Assembly: GCA_018659145.1 (NCBI GenBank)
Contig: JABJNB010000086.1
Location: 1 to 34,605 of the forward strand
Source of the DNA: Rickettsiales bacterium
GTDB taxonomy: Bacteria > Pseudomonadota > Alphaproteobacteria > Rickettsiales > JABIRX01
Length of the DNA: 34,605 nt
Reading direction: 5' to 3'
Shown: in pieces, positions 16,255-25,077 of the stretch
How the letters are laid out: each line of letters opens with the position of its first letter
How positions within the stretch are numbered: position 1 is the first letter of the stretch
Program-made: the position numbers and the translations under genes
The notes under the pieces: generated by a model
Told to the model about the DNA's origin: nothing
The model's input: only the letters and a program-made list of their open reading frames with translations
The model's database searches: none

Positions 16255-17691
16255 TTAGTGAGTTTGGAGGTTGGTAAACTTTGTTGTATTCGGATCAAAA
16301 TGTAGATAAATATTTCCCACCGGACCATGACGGTTTTTTGCTATCATAATTTCAGCTTTGTTTAGCACGGATTCCATACTTTGTTGCCATTTTTCCATAT
16401 CTTTATGGCCCTCACTAGGCTTTTTTCTTTCAGTATAATATTGCTCTCTATAGATAAAACATACTAGATCAGAGTCTTGCTCGATAGTTCCTGATTCACG
16501 TAAATCAGATAGTTGGGGGCGTTTGTCATCCCTTTGTTCAACGGCACGTGATAGTTGTGATAGGGCAATAACGGGGATATTTAATTCTTTAGCAATTGCT
16601 TTTAATCCTTGGGTTATTTCAGAGACTTCTTGAACACGATTTTCACTATTTTTGCTTGAGCCTCTGATTAATTGTAGGTAATCAATAACTAGAAGAGCTA
16701 AGTTGTTTTTGCGCTTTAGTCGCCTAGCTTTGGTTCGAATGGCCGATATCGTTTGCGCTGGCGTGTCATCAATAAAAAATGGTAGCTCGTACAGTTCTTT
16801 ATGTGCTTTTACTAGCATCTCAAAATCTTCTGATGTTAAATTACCATTACGAAATTTCTTAGCGTTAACAGTTGATGTCATAGCAATCATTCTGCCTGAT
16901 AATTGCTCGGCTGACATCTCGAGTGAGAAAAATCCGACAGTTTTTTGCTCGGATTTGTCTTTTTTGTAAAATTGGCACGAATTTAAGGCAATATTAATCG
17001 CAAGGGCTGTTTTTCCCATTGACGGCCTTCCCGCTAAGATCATTAGATCAGAATTTTGTAATCCTCCGATCATTTTATCTAAATCAGTATATTGTGTCGG
17101 GATACCAGTAAAGCCTCCTGCGCTTAAAGCTCTCTCAGCGGATTCTAGAGCCTGGTTCAAAGAGGTTGAGATATTCTGGAAGTCGCTAGAATATTCATCA
17201 TGTGATGCAAGGTTAAATAACTGTTGTTCGGCATGTTCAATTTGAGTTACAACGTTAGTTGTGTTTGAGGCCTCTTTTGCATCTACGACTATGTTAGACC
17301 CGACATCTATTAATTGTCTTTTTAGAGCTAAGTTAAAAATTATCTTTGCATATTCTTTTATGTTGAAAATGTACGAGCTGTTTAATAATAGGCTGTTTAT
17401 ATATTCTCTAGTTTTTTCTTGATCACAGTTGCTATCTGTAGCTAAGAAGTTTTTTATTGTTAAAGGAGAGATTAGTATGTCTTTATTGGAGAAGTCTTCG
17501 ATCACTTGATAGATCTTTTGATGCATGGGGTGGTAAAAATAATCGGCTCTCAAGATATCTGTGACATCATTTATAGCTTTGTTATTGGTGATGACGTGTC
17601 CCAAGAGATGTTGTTCGATTTCAATATTAAATGTTGAGCTAATTTTATCTTTTGTTGAAAAATCAATTTCTGGTTCTATCTTGGCTTTCAT
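16255..17691 (-). CDS. dnaB: Replicative DNA helicase DnaB
   Basis: A 478-residue hexameric helicase of the replication fork. The N-terminal helical domain (about 22-125) precedes the RecA-like domain with Walker A GRPSMGKT (221-228), the H1a-type FFSLEMSAEQL (254-264), Walker B LLVIDYLQL (333-341) with Asp337, ALSQLSRAVEQR (motif H3) and the C-terminal arginine-finger region AKNRHGPVG. Length and motif order match DnaB. It is divergently arranged to the pyruvate dehydrogenase operon (113 bases between the starts) and upstream of two unknown small genes on the same strand. Confidence 0.97.
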   Translation of the reverse strand: MKAKIEPEIDFSTKDKISSTFNIEIEQHLLGHVITNNKAINDVTDILRADYFYHPMHQKIYQVIEDFSNKDILISPLTIKNFLATDSNCDQEKTREYINSLLLNSSYIFNIKEYAKIIFNLALKRQLIDVGSNIVVDAKEASNTTNVVTQIEHAEQQLFNLASHDEYSSDFQNISTSLNQALESAERALSAGGFTGIPTQYTDLDKMIGGLQNSDLMILAGRPSMGKTALAINIALNSCQFYKKDKSEQKTVGFFSLEMSAEQLSGRMIAMTSTVNAKKFRNGNLTSEDFEMLVKAHKELYELPFFIDDTPAQTISAIRTKARRLKRKNNLALLVIDYLQLIRGSSKNSENRVQEVSEITQGLKAIAKELNIPVIALSQLSRAVEQRDDKRPQLSDLRESGTIEQDSDLVCFIYREQYYTERKKPSEGHKDMEKWQQSMESVLNKAEIMIAKNRHGPVGNIYLHFDPNTTKFTNLQTH

Positions 17692-17804
17692 GATCTGTTA
17701 TCTTGACTCATATAGTTTGGAAAAATCTTATTGCTAAAATCATATATTTACTTAAGCTATTTGTTAGTCAAAATCAATGATCGATTTAATTTATTAGAAT
17801 TATT

Positions 17805-18794
17805 ATGACGAAAGAATCAAAGAGAGAGGAATCTTACTCCCAAGAGTTTCTGTTATCAAGTTACAAATTGATGCTGTTAATTAGGCGTTTTGAAGAAAGG
17901 TCTGCTGCCGCTTATGGTATGGGATTAATATCTGGATTTTGTCACCTCTATATAGGTCAAGAAGCTGTGGTGGTAGGAGTTAAGCAGGCTATTGAAGAAG
18001 GTGATGCTTTAATTACGTCATATCGTGATCATGGTCATGTACTTGCCTGCGGTAGTGATCCTAAAGTTGTGATGGCAGAGTTATTTGGTCGCGAAACAGG
18101 GATTTCAAGAGGCAAGGGTGGATCAATGCATTTGTTTGATACAGAGAAGGGCTTTTATGGTGGCCATGGTATTGTGGGAGCTCAAGTGCCAATTGGTACG
18201 GGCGTAGCATTTGCCTATCAGTATTTAAAGAAAAAGAATATAGCCGTTACTTTTATGGGTGATGGGGCTGCAAATCAGGGGCAAGTATATGAGTCATTTA
18301 ATATGGCCAGTTTATGGAAGCTACCAGTTTTATTTATTATTGAAAATAATGCTTATGGTATGGGAACTGCAGTAACTCGAGCTGCATCAACGCGTGATTT
18401 TTATAGTAGAGGGGATGCCTTTGGTATAGAGGGCAATTCAGTTGATGGAATGGATGTTCTTGCTGTTTATGAGGAAGTAAAAAAAGCTGCAGACTATGTC
18501 AGATCAGGTAAGGGTCCTTATATATTAGAAATGAAAACTTATAGATTTAGAGGTCACTCTATGTCTGATCCGGGTACTTATCGGAGTAAGGAGGAGGTTA
18601 ATAATTACAAGGAGAATTATGACCCAATCAGCAATTTAAAGAACTTTATTCTTGAGAAGAATCAGGTTAAAGAAGAAGATTTTAAGAAAATGGAAGATAA
18701 AGTTAAGGCTACTGTGCTAGAAGCTTTTGAATTTGCAAAAGCTAGTCCGGAGCCGCTTGCTTCAGAGTTATTAACAGATGTATTAAGAGACTAA
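17805..18794 (+). CDS. pdhA: Pyruvate dehydrogenase E1 component, alpha subunit
   Basis: A 329-residue thiamine-diphosphate enzyme subunit. The ThDP/Mg motif begins GDGAANQG (152-159) and ends ENNAYGMGT (180-188). The phosphorylation-loop region [15 protein letters not shown], as in mitochondrial and alphaproteobacterial E1alpha, is present at about 246-260. With E1beta it decarboxylates pyruvate and passes the acetyl group to the lipoyl arm of E2. It is the first gene of pdhA-pdhB-pdhC and overlaps pdhB by one base (TAATG). An ATG at 17805 gives the family N-terminus. For an intracellular organism, this operon indicates use of host or internally made pyruvate to feed the TCA cycle. Confidence 0.96.
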   Translation: MTKESKREESYSQEFLLSSYKLMLLIRRFEERSAAAYGMGLISGFCHLYIGQEAVVVGVKQAIEEGDALITSYRDHGHVLACGSDPKVVMAELFGRETGISRGKGGSMHLFDTEKGFYGGHGIVGAQVPIGTGVAFAYQYLKKKNIAVTFMGDGAANQGQVYESFNMASLWKLPVLFIIENNAYGMGTAVTRAASTRDFYSRGDAFGIEGNSVDGMDVLAVYEEVKKAADYVRSGKGPYILEMKTYRFRGHSMSDPGTYRSKEEVNNYKENYDPISNLKNFILEKNQVKEEDFKKMEDKVKATVLEAFEFAKASPEPLASELLTDVLRD

Positions 18795-19774
18795 TGGTTA
18801 AAATTACGGTAAGAGATGCTCTAAGAGATGCTATGTATGAAGAGTTGGAGCGAGATCCTAATGTCTTTTTGATGGGAGAGGAGGTTGCTGAATATAATGG
18901 TGCTTACAAAATCTCACAAGGATTGCTGGATAAATTTGGTGCAGGTAGAATTATTGATACGCCAATTACTGAGCATGGTTTTACTGGACTGGCTGTGGGA
19001 GCTGCTATGGCAGGACTTAGACCTATTGTTGAATATATGACATTTAATTTTGCAATGCAGGCGATAGATCAAATTATCAATTCGGCAGCAAAAACTAATT
19101 ACATGTCTGGTGGTCAAGTAAAGTGCCCTATAGTATTTAGAGGGGCGAATGGCGCAGCTGCAGGTGTTGGAGCTCAGCATTCACAATGTTATGCTTCGTG
19201 GTATGCGCATATTCCAGGGCTGAAGGTTGTAGCACCTTATGATGCTACGGATTGTAAAGCTTTGTTGAAGAAGGCTATTCGAGATGAGAATCCAGTTATT
19301 TTTCTCGAGAATGAGATGACTTATGGTTATGAATTTGAGCTTAATGAAGATATTATAGATAGTATTGAGATAGGTAAGGCCAAGATAGCTAGGGCAGGAA
19401 AGGATGTGACAATTACAGCTTTTTCAATAATGGTAGAAAAGGCGCTTAAAGCTGCGGATGAATTGGCAAAAATAGGTATTGATGCTGAAGTTATCGATTT
19501 GCGCACTATTCAGCCTTTGGATACAGAAACTATTTTTAATTCGGTGAAAAAAACTAACCGTATCATTAATGTTGAAGAGGGGTGGGGTTTTTGCGGAGTT
19601 GCATCTGAGATCTCAGCTTTGGTAGTGGAAAATATATTTGACTATTTAGATGGTGAGCCAGCTCGTGTTACTGCTAAACCTGTTCCACTCCCATATGCAT
19701 CCAATTTAGAGAAGTTAGCATTGCCTAGCGTATCTGATATTGTTTATGCTGCACAAAAATTTTTTAAAAAATAA
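18794..19774 (+). CDS. pdhB: Pyruvate dehydrogenase E1 component, beta subunit
   Basis: A 326-residue transketolase-like subunit that completes the E1 active site. Features: [18 protein letters not shown] (28-45), the conserved glutamate in [17 protein letters not shown] (56-72), the [12 protein letters not shown] region (119-130), and the C-terminal transketolase domain with [11 protein letters not shown] and [13 protein letters not shown]. Length matches short-form PdhB without an N-terminal lipoyl domain (some alphaproteobacteria have a fused one). The start codon overlaps the pdhA stop, and pdhC follows 18 bases after its stop. Confidence 0.96.
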   Translation: MVKITVRDALRDAMYEELERDPNVFLMGEEVAEYNGAYKISQGLLDKFGAGRIIDTPITEHGFTGLAVGAAMAGLRPIVEYMTFNFAMQAIDQIINSAAKTNYMSGGQVKCPIVFRGANGAAAGVGAQHSQCYASWYAHIPGLKVVAPYDATDCKALLKKAIRDENPVIFLENEMTYGYEFELNEDIIDSIEIGKAKIARAGKDVTITAFSIMVEKALKAADELAKIGIDAEVIDLRTIQPLDTETIFNSVKKTNRIINVEEGWGFCGVASEISALVVENIFDYLDGEPARVTAKPVPLPYASNLEKLALPSVSDIVYAAQKFFKK

Positions 19775-19792
19775 TTTATTTAGCTATTATTT

Positions 19793-21085
19793 ATGCCTAT
19801 TGAAATTCTTATGCCAGCTTTATCCCCAACAATGAAGGAGGGTAATTTAGCGAAATGGATGAAACAAGAGGGGGATCAAGTAAATCCTGGAGATGTGATC
19901 GCGGAAATAGAAACCGATAAAGCTACTATGGAAGTGGAAGTAGTGGATGGAGGTGTTTTAGGAAAAATTATTGTTCCTGATGGGTCGGAAAATATAGCTG
20001 TTAATGCTGTTATAGCATTGCTGTTAGAGGATGGAGAAGATAAATCTGTATTAGATTCGTATGAAGTTGCAGAGGTGATTGCGGAAAAGAAGAAGGAGGA
20101 AGTGCGGTCAGAGTCTGCGAACGCGGCACCGGTGACGCCTCAAAGTGATGTTAGGTCTCAAGCTCCAAAATTACAGCCAATAGTGCCTGTTATAAATATT
20201 TCCAACACGCCAAAACAAAGTCATCATGCAACTCCAGTTGCAAAGCGTATTGCTGAAAATAATTCACTGAACTTGTCTTTGATTAAAGGTAGTGGACCAA
20301 ATAATCGTATTACCAAGGAAGATGTAACCGATTATTTGTCTAATGGGGCGACTAGTAATGTTGTTCTGCGTAATGAGGTAGAAGCTGTAGCTGTTAAAAA
20401 CAGCAATATTCGTAAGATTATAGCGGAAAGATTATTAGTGGCAAAGCAAACGATACCACATTTTTATCTTACTATTGATTGTAATATGGATAGCTTGCTA
20501 GATATTAGAGAGCAGATTAATAATGTGGCAAGTAAGGATGAGCACGGTAAGGCTTTGTATAAAATTTCCATCAATGACTTTATTATTAAGGCATCTGCTT
20601 TAGCACTTAAAGACGTGCCAAAAGCGAATGCATCTTGGACCGATGCGGAGATTTTTATATATAACAATGTGGATATTTCTATTGCTGTAGCCACCGAAGA
20701 CGGCTTGATTACGCCAATAGTGTCGAATGCTGATCAAAAGCCTATTAAGAATATCTCAAGTGAGATGAAAATATTGGCAAAAAAGGCGAGAGAAAACAAA
20801 TTGCAGCCACATGAGTTCCAAGGCGGAGGTTTTAGTATTTCTAATTTGGGCATGTATGGAGTCAAACAGTTCTCAGCTATTGTTAACCCTCCGCAAAGTT
20901 GTATTTTAGCTGTGGGTGCTACAGAGAAGCAGGTGGTTGTGACTGAGGATGATCAGATAGCTACAGCAAATATGACGCATTTTACAATTTCTTGTGATCA
21001 CCGAGTAGTCGACGGAGCTGTTGGCGCTGAATTCTTAGCAAGATTTAAGTTCTATATTGAAAACCCAGCAACAATGATAATTTAA
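19793..21085 (+). CDS. pdhC: Pyruvate dehydrogenase E2, dihydrolipoamide acetyltransferase
   Basis: A 430-residue acetyltransferase forming the core of the complex. One lipoyl domain (1-80) carries the modified lysine 43 in IETDKATME. An Ala/Pro/Val-rich linker (95-145) leads to the peripheral-subunit-binding domain (146-182; ATPVAKRIAEN and NRITKEDV). The catalytic domain (about 200-430) ends with CDHRVVDGAVGAEFL (401-415), which holds catalytic His403 and Asp407. E3 (lipoamide dehydrogenase) is not in the window. The enzyme makes acetyl-CoA in the cytosol. Downstream, 10 bases after the stop, is a predicted outer-membrane protein gene. Confidence 0.96.
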   Translation: MPIEILMPALSPTMKEGNLAKWMKQEGDQVNPGDVIAEIETDKATMEVEVVDGGVLGKIIVPDGSENIAVNAVIALLLEDGEDKSVLDSYEVAEVIAEKKKEEVRSESANAAPVTPQSDVRSQAPKLQPIVPVINISNTPKQSHHATPVAKRIAENNSLNLSLIKGSGPNNRITKEDVTDYLSNGATSNVVLRNEVEAVAVKNSNIRKIIAERLLVAKQTIPHFYLTIDCNMDSLLDIREQINNVASKDEHGKALYKISINDFIIKASALALKDVPKANASWTDAEIFIYNNVDISIAVATEDGLITPIVSNADQKPIKNISSEMKILAKKARENKLQPHEFQGGGFSISNLGMYGVKQFSAIVNPPQSCILAVGATEKQVVVTEDDQIATANMTHFTISCDHRVVDGAVGAEFLARFKFYIENPATMII

Positions 21086-21095
21086 AGAGAATATT

Positions 21096-22229
21096 ATGGT
21101 GCATTTTATATGGACTCTATTGTTGATTTCTTGTTTTGCAGCAAGCTCTTTTGCTAGAGATGTCAAGGTTTCAATCGAGAATGATGTAAAGCTCAGATTT
21201 GATAGTACTGGGAAATATACAGATAATAATGGCTCAACTAATGATTCTAGCCTTAACGATAGTAAGTTTATGCTAGAGTTATACCCAAAGTTAGACTTTG
21301 ATCTAGGTGAAGGTTTGAATGTTAAAAGTTCTTGGGTCTTTGAGTTATTAAAAAGCCGGGTTGCAAGTAGCGATTTTCAAGGAGAGGGGTTGGCTTTGGA
21401 CGAGTTGTATATTAGTTTTGAAAATTATGACGCTGAGTTCTTCTTAGGAAAATTTAATCCAGCTTTTGCATATTTATGGGATTATGAATTAAATGGTGGC
21501 CTTTGGACTAGTGACTTAGCTGAGATATATCAAATTACAGGCAAAATAGGTGTTGGTGGTAAGATTAAAATGAATCTAGGGGGGCATGGTCGGCATGATA
21601 TAGCAATTGCGACATTTTATTATGATGATTCTAACCTATCGGATACTTTGTTAACTAGACGAACCGTATCTAATAATAATATAGGAGTTGCTTCTGATAC
21701 TGGTTCGCTGTCGTCATTTTCGATCAATATTTTTGCTGAAGAATTAGATTTTTTTGATGGAGCATTTTACAATGCTAGTTATCGTTTTCTAAAAAACCCT
21801 GATGCATTAGAGATTGGAGCAGAGCAGGGTTATTCTATAGCTCTGGGAGTAAAAAAATCTATGTTAAATAACTTGGTTATTAAGCCCATGGTTGAGTATG
21901 TTCAGATAGACGCTTTTAACAGTTTTAATAATGATTTTAATCAAGAGTTTGGGAGCGAGGCTTATTTGCCATCAGACTTAGAGTCTATATTGCTAGCTTT
22001 TGGCATTGAGTATGGAGGGTGGAGTTTTCATTATATGTTTAGCAGTAAAGAATATTCGAAGTTATTGGAGTCAGGTAAAATCCAGGTAAAAGATGTTGGA
22101 TTTTCTGTGAATTATACTTTTGCAAATAGTGTTGTTTTAAAGGTTGGATCAAGAGAGTCTGAGCGAGATGACACTAATATGTCAAAGACGATTACCTCAC
22201 TACAAGTGTTGTATAAGTATAAATTTTAA
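21096..22229 (+). CDS. Predicted outer-membrane beta-barrel protein (porin-like)
   Basis: A 377-residue protein with a Sec signal peptide (1-20, ending SSFA) followed by alternating amphipathic strands and a C-terminal phenylalanine in LQVLYKYKF, a usual signature of outer-membrane barrels recognised by BamA. Strand-like repeats include MLELYPKLDFDLGEGL, WVFELLKSR, AFGIEYGGWSFHYMFS and VGFSVNYTFANSVVLKVG. I cannot assign a named porin family; it has the size expected of a 14-16-strand barrel. AGAGA precedes the ATG as ribosome site. It lies 10 bases after pdhC, so it is probably co-transcribed with the pyruvate dehydrogenase genes. A possible role is uptake of small metabolites such as organic acids from the host, which is inference from position only. 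Confidence 0.75.
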   Translation: MVHFIWTLLLISCFAASSFARDVKVSIENDVKLRFDSTGKYTDNNGSTNDSSLNDSKFMLELYPKLDFDLGEGLNVKSSWVFELLKSRVASSDFQGEGLALDELYISFENYDAEFFLGKFNPAFAYLWDYELNGGLWTSDLAEIYQITGKIGVGGKIKMNLGGHGRHDIAIATFYYDDSNLSDTLLTRRTVSNNNIGVASDTGSLSSFSINIFAEELDFFDGAFYNASYRFLKNPDALEIGAEQGYSIALGVKKSMLNNLVIKPMVEYVQIDAFNSFNNDFNQEFGSEAYLPSDLESILLAFGIEYGGWSFHYMFSSKEYSKLLESGKIQVKDVGFSVNYTFANSVVLKVGSRESERDDTNMSKTITSLQVLYKYKF

Positions 22230-22295
22230 TATAAATGGACCTCGTGGGGGAACCTATCTGTTCAAGCATCCAGGCGCAAAGATATGGTTTGTGAG

Positions 22296-22988
22296 TTATA
22301 ATAATGTTGATATAGCCCCGATCATTCCGCCAAATACTCCGCCCCAAACTACTAGCCAGCCAAGATGTGCTTTGATCATCTTGGCGATGATATTTTTTAC
22401 TTCGTTTGGAGTTAGTTCAGCTAGCCTTGTATCTATGATTTGTTCTGCTTTTTTATGAAACTCGCTGGCTATATGATTCATATCAGTTGTCTGAGTTTTT
22501 AGGTCATTGATAATTTTGTGCAATATTTGCTCCAGAGCAAGCATGATTTCATCCTTAGCGTTATCTAATATTTTGACACCACCAAACATTGCGAGCATTG
22601 ATCCAAGCTTTGATATGCTAATTGATTGCACCAATGCTTGGTAAGTTTCTTCGTAGTCCACACGTTCTGAAATGCTATCTAATATTGAGCTATCTTGCTT
22701 TGAGGTTAGGATATTGTTGATATTATCGCTTGAGAAAAACTGCTCAATTATAAGAGTTTTAATCCCGCCTTTGAAATCTTCAAAGCGATTTGGAATAATA
22801 CCGGAGCCATATAAAAGAGGGATTTTTTCAAATAGCATATGCACGGCTAGCCAGTTAGTAATTGCGCCAGAGAGTGCAAAAAGTGCGATGGCTAGTAAAA
22901 CTTTGGAGTGAATCAATAAAGCTAGAATAGATAATAAAAAAGCTATTAAATTAGTAATTAGGGATTTATGTTGAGCGATAATTTTCAT
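22296..22988 (-). CDS. DUF445 family membrane protein
   Basis: A 230-residue protein of the DUF445 (YheB/YjiN-type) family. The family signature is GAITNWLAVHMLFEKIP (40-56) followed by GSGIIPNRFEDFK (61-73). Two membrane segments near the N-terminus (about 10-50) and one at the C-terminus (GWLVVWGGVFGGMIGAI, about 208-226) flank a helical, charged middle part. Bacterial homologues are often 370-430 residues, so this is a short form. Function is unknown. It is convergent with the porin-like gene and divergent from aroA, with only 16 bases between the two start codons. Confidence 0.85.
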   Translation of the reverse strand: MKIIAQHKSLITNLIAFLLSILALLIHSKVLLAIALFALSGAITNWLAVHMLFEKIPLLYGSGIIPNRFEDFKGGIKTLIIEQFFSSDNINNILTSKQDSSILDSISERVDYEETYQALVQSISISKLGSMLAMFGGVKILDNAKDEIMLALEQILHKIINDLKTQTTDMNHIASEFHKKAEQIIDTRLAELTPNEVKNIIAKMIKAHLGWLVVWGGVFGGMIGAISTLL

Positions 22989-23004
22989 TTTTAAGAGTAT
23001 TCTT

Positions 23005-24333
23005 ATGTTAGGGCAGCTTATAGTAAATAATCAAGATATAGTTAAGTTGCAAGGGGATGTAAACATCCCAGGAGATAAATCAATATCACATAGAGCTTTG
23101 ATGATCTTGGCTATTTGTTTTGGAAGTGCTCGTATTACTAATTTACTTGAGTCAGAGGATGTGTTTGCGACAAAAAGAATTTTAGAAGATCTTGGTATAA
23201 AAATCACTAAGGATGGTAAGGATTATATCGTCTTTGGAAATGGTAGGTTCGGCTTTAGGCAGCCTAGAAAGCCTCTTGATTGCGGAAATTCTGGTACAAC
23301 GGTTCGATTAATTTCGGGTCTGCTTGCAACGCAGCCTATTATATCACAATTATTTGGTGATGAGAGTTTATCAGTACGTCCGATGGCGAGAACAATGAAG
23401 CCTCTGAGAAGGTTTGGAGCTAAGTTTACAGGAAGGGATAATAAATACCTGCCGATGCAGATAGAAGGTAGGCGTGGTAGTATTGCAATTGAATATGAGA
23501 TGGAAGTTGCATCTGCTCAAGTGAAATCAGGAGTATTATTGGCAGGGTTGCATAGCATTGGCACTACGGTTGTTTATGAAAAAACAGCTACCAGGGATCA
23601 TACAGAAATTATGCTTGAATATCTTGGCTTTGATTTGACAAGGGAAATGACCAAGGGGGTGATGAAAATTAGTCTTAAGCCGGGTGAGGAGGTAGGAGCC
23701 AAAGATTTGTTTGTTGCTGGAGATCCTTCTTCAGCAGCATTTGTTGCTAGCTTAGCATTGCTTACCCCTGGTTCAGATCTTACTTTAAAAAATGTTGGTA
23801 TTAGTCCAACGAGAATAGGGTTTTTTGATATTATAGAGCGTATGGGAGCTAATATTGAATATCTCGATAAACGATATTTATGTGGTGAGCAAGTAGCTGA
23901 TATAAGGATTCGGTACTCTAAGTTAAAATCTGTTGAAACAGAAGGGGAGATGGTACCAAGTGCCATAGACGAATATCCGATTCTAGCTATCATTTCAAGT
24001 TTTGCCGAAGGGGTAACTACTTTTAATGGCTTATCTGAGCTTAGAGTAAAGGAGTGTGATCGCTTGGAGGTTATGCGTGAGAATCTGTCGCTATGTGGAG
24101 TTGATGTTCGTATTGACGGTGATAGTTTGGTAGTAGCTGGAGGCAAAGGGCCTTTCAAGGCAGCTATGATTAGAACTCATTCTGACCATCGTATAGCGAT
24201 GTCTTTTGTTGTTTTTGCGATTATAGCTAAAGTTGAGATTACAATTGATGATGTTTCGATGATTGCCACAAGCTTTCCCAACTTTTTTGAAATAATATCA
24301 GATTTGGGCATAGATTTAACTCACGGGGACTAG
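23005..24333 (+). CDS. aroA: 3-phosphoshikimate 1-carboxyvinyltransferase (EPSP synthase)
   Basis: A 442-residue enzyme of the shikimate pathway, joining shikimate-3-phosphate and phosphoenolpyruvate. The PEP/S3P-binding PGDKSISHRALM motif is at 22-33 (Lys25, Ser26, Arg30), the loop LDCGNSGTTVRL is near 92-103, then AGDPSSAAF, the catalytic Asp in AIDEYPILA, the KECDRLEVM helix and HSDHRIAMS near the C-terminus. All substrate-binding positions I can see are intact, so it looks functional. The GNSGTT loop resembles the Bacillus-type branch more than the GNAGTA loop of E. coli. It is followed by cmk, as in many proteobacteria. The rest of the pathway is not in the window. Confidence 0.95.
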   Translation: MLGQLIVNNQDIVKLQGDVNIPGDKSISHRALMILAICFGSARITNLLESEDVFATKRILEDLGIKITKDGKDYIVFGNGRFGFRQPRKPLDCGNSGTTVRLISGLLATQPIISQLFGDESLSVRPMARTMKPLRRFGAKFTGRDNKYLPMQIEGRRGSIAIEYEMEVASAQVKSGVLLAGLHSIGTTVVYEKTATRDHTEIMLEYLGFDLTREMTKGVMKISLKPGEEVGAKDLFVAGDPSSAAFVASLALLTPGSDLTLKNVGISPTRIGFFDIIERMGANIEYLDKRYLCGEQVADIRIRYSKLKSVETEGEMVPSAIDEYPILAIISSFAEGVTTFNGLSELRVKECDRLEVMRENLSLCGVDVRIDGDSLVVAGGKGPFKAAMIRTHSDHRIAMSFVVFAIIAKVEITIDDVSMIATSFPNFFEIISDLGIDLTHGD

Positions 24334-24378
24334 GTTTTGATGTTCGCTAGTTTTGCATAAGGATTTTAAAGATAGGTT

Positions 24379-25008
24379 ATGGTTAAAAATATTATAATTA
24401 CATTTGATGGAACATCTGCTTCGGGTAAGGGGTCTATAGCATCTAGGGTTGCAAAATCTTTAGGTTTTAAATATCTAGATACTGGTAAGTTATATAGAGC
24501 GTTTGCTTATATTGCTAGCCGGGATAATTGCCTAATAGAATTTGCTAGTTTTGCGGATGAGATAGCAGGTAAAATTACAGATGATATTCTGCAATTAGAT
24601 TCATTATATTCGGAGGATATTGCTAAAGTTGCTTCGCTTATAGCTAAAGCTCCAGAGGTGCGTCAAAGCTTAATAGATTTGCAAAGAGATTTTACTAATC
24701 ATGGTACGGGAGTGGTATTGGATGGTCGTGATACGGGCTCGGTTATTTGCCCGGATGCTGATTATAAATTTTATGTAGATGCGGATGTTGCAATAAGGGC
24801 TCAGAGAAGGCTTGCTCAGTTGCATGAAAAGAATATTTTTAACAAGAGCTTATCTGAGATAGCTTTTGATCTTGAGGCGCGTGATGATCAAGATAAGAAT
24901 AGAAAAATAGCGCCATTAGTTATTCCCCCTGGTGCTAAGCAAATAGATAATGGTGTAAATCCTTTGGATGTGACGGTAAGAAAAGTTTTAGAACTAATTG
25001 ACAATTAG
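24379..25008 (+). CDS. cmk: Cytidylate kinase
   Basis: A 209-residue CMP/dCMP kinase. The P-loop is DGTSASGKGS (10-19), followed by the GFKYLDTGKLYRAFAY segment (family form YLDTGAMYRA, here with Lys-Leu), the VVLDGRDTGSVICPDADYKFYVDA region (near 113-136) and the LID with ARDDQDKNRKIAPL. It phosphorylates CMP and dCMP for recycling to nucleotides. The aroA-cmk-rpsA gene order is conserved in many proteobacteria and supports the assignment. The length is slightly below the family norm (220-230). Confidence 0.95.
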   Translation: MVKNIIITFDGTSASGKGSIASRVAKSLGFKYLDTGKLYRAFAYIASRDNCLIEFASFADEIAGKITDDILQLDSLYSEDIAKVASLIAKAPEVRQSLIDLQRDFTNHGTGVVLDGRDTGSVICPDADYKFYVDADVAIRAQRRLAQLHEKNIFNKSLSEIAFDLEARDDQDKNRKIAPLVIPPGAKQIDNGVNPLDVTVRKVLELIDN

Positions 25009-25077
25009 CTTTATTTTGTATATCACGGCCCTTTCTCTAAAGTAGGAGAATCAACTTTATTAATTAATATAACACCT

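Noticed and set aside
22144-22458. Plus-strand open frame of 104 codons spanning the end of the porin-like gene and DUF445
   Set aside because: It overlaps the C-terminal codons of one gene and is antisense to the conserved C-terminus of the other.
23598-24158. Minus-strand open frame of 186 codons inside aroA
   Set aside because: Long for a shadow, but it is fully embedded in a well-conserved gene, has no ribosome site, and its residue composition is unlike a real protein.
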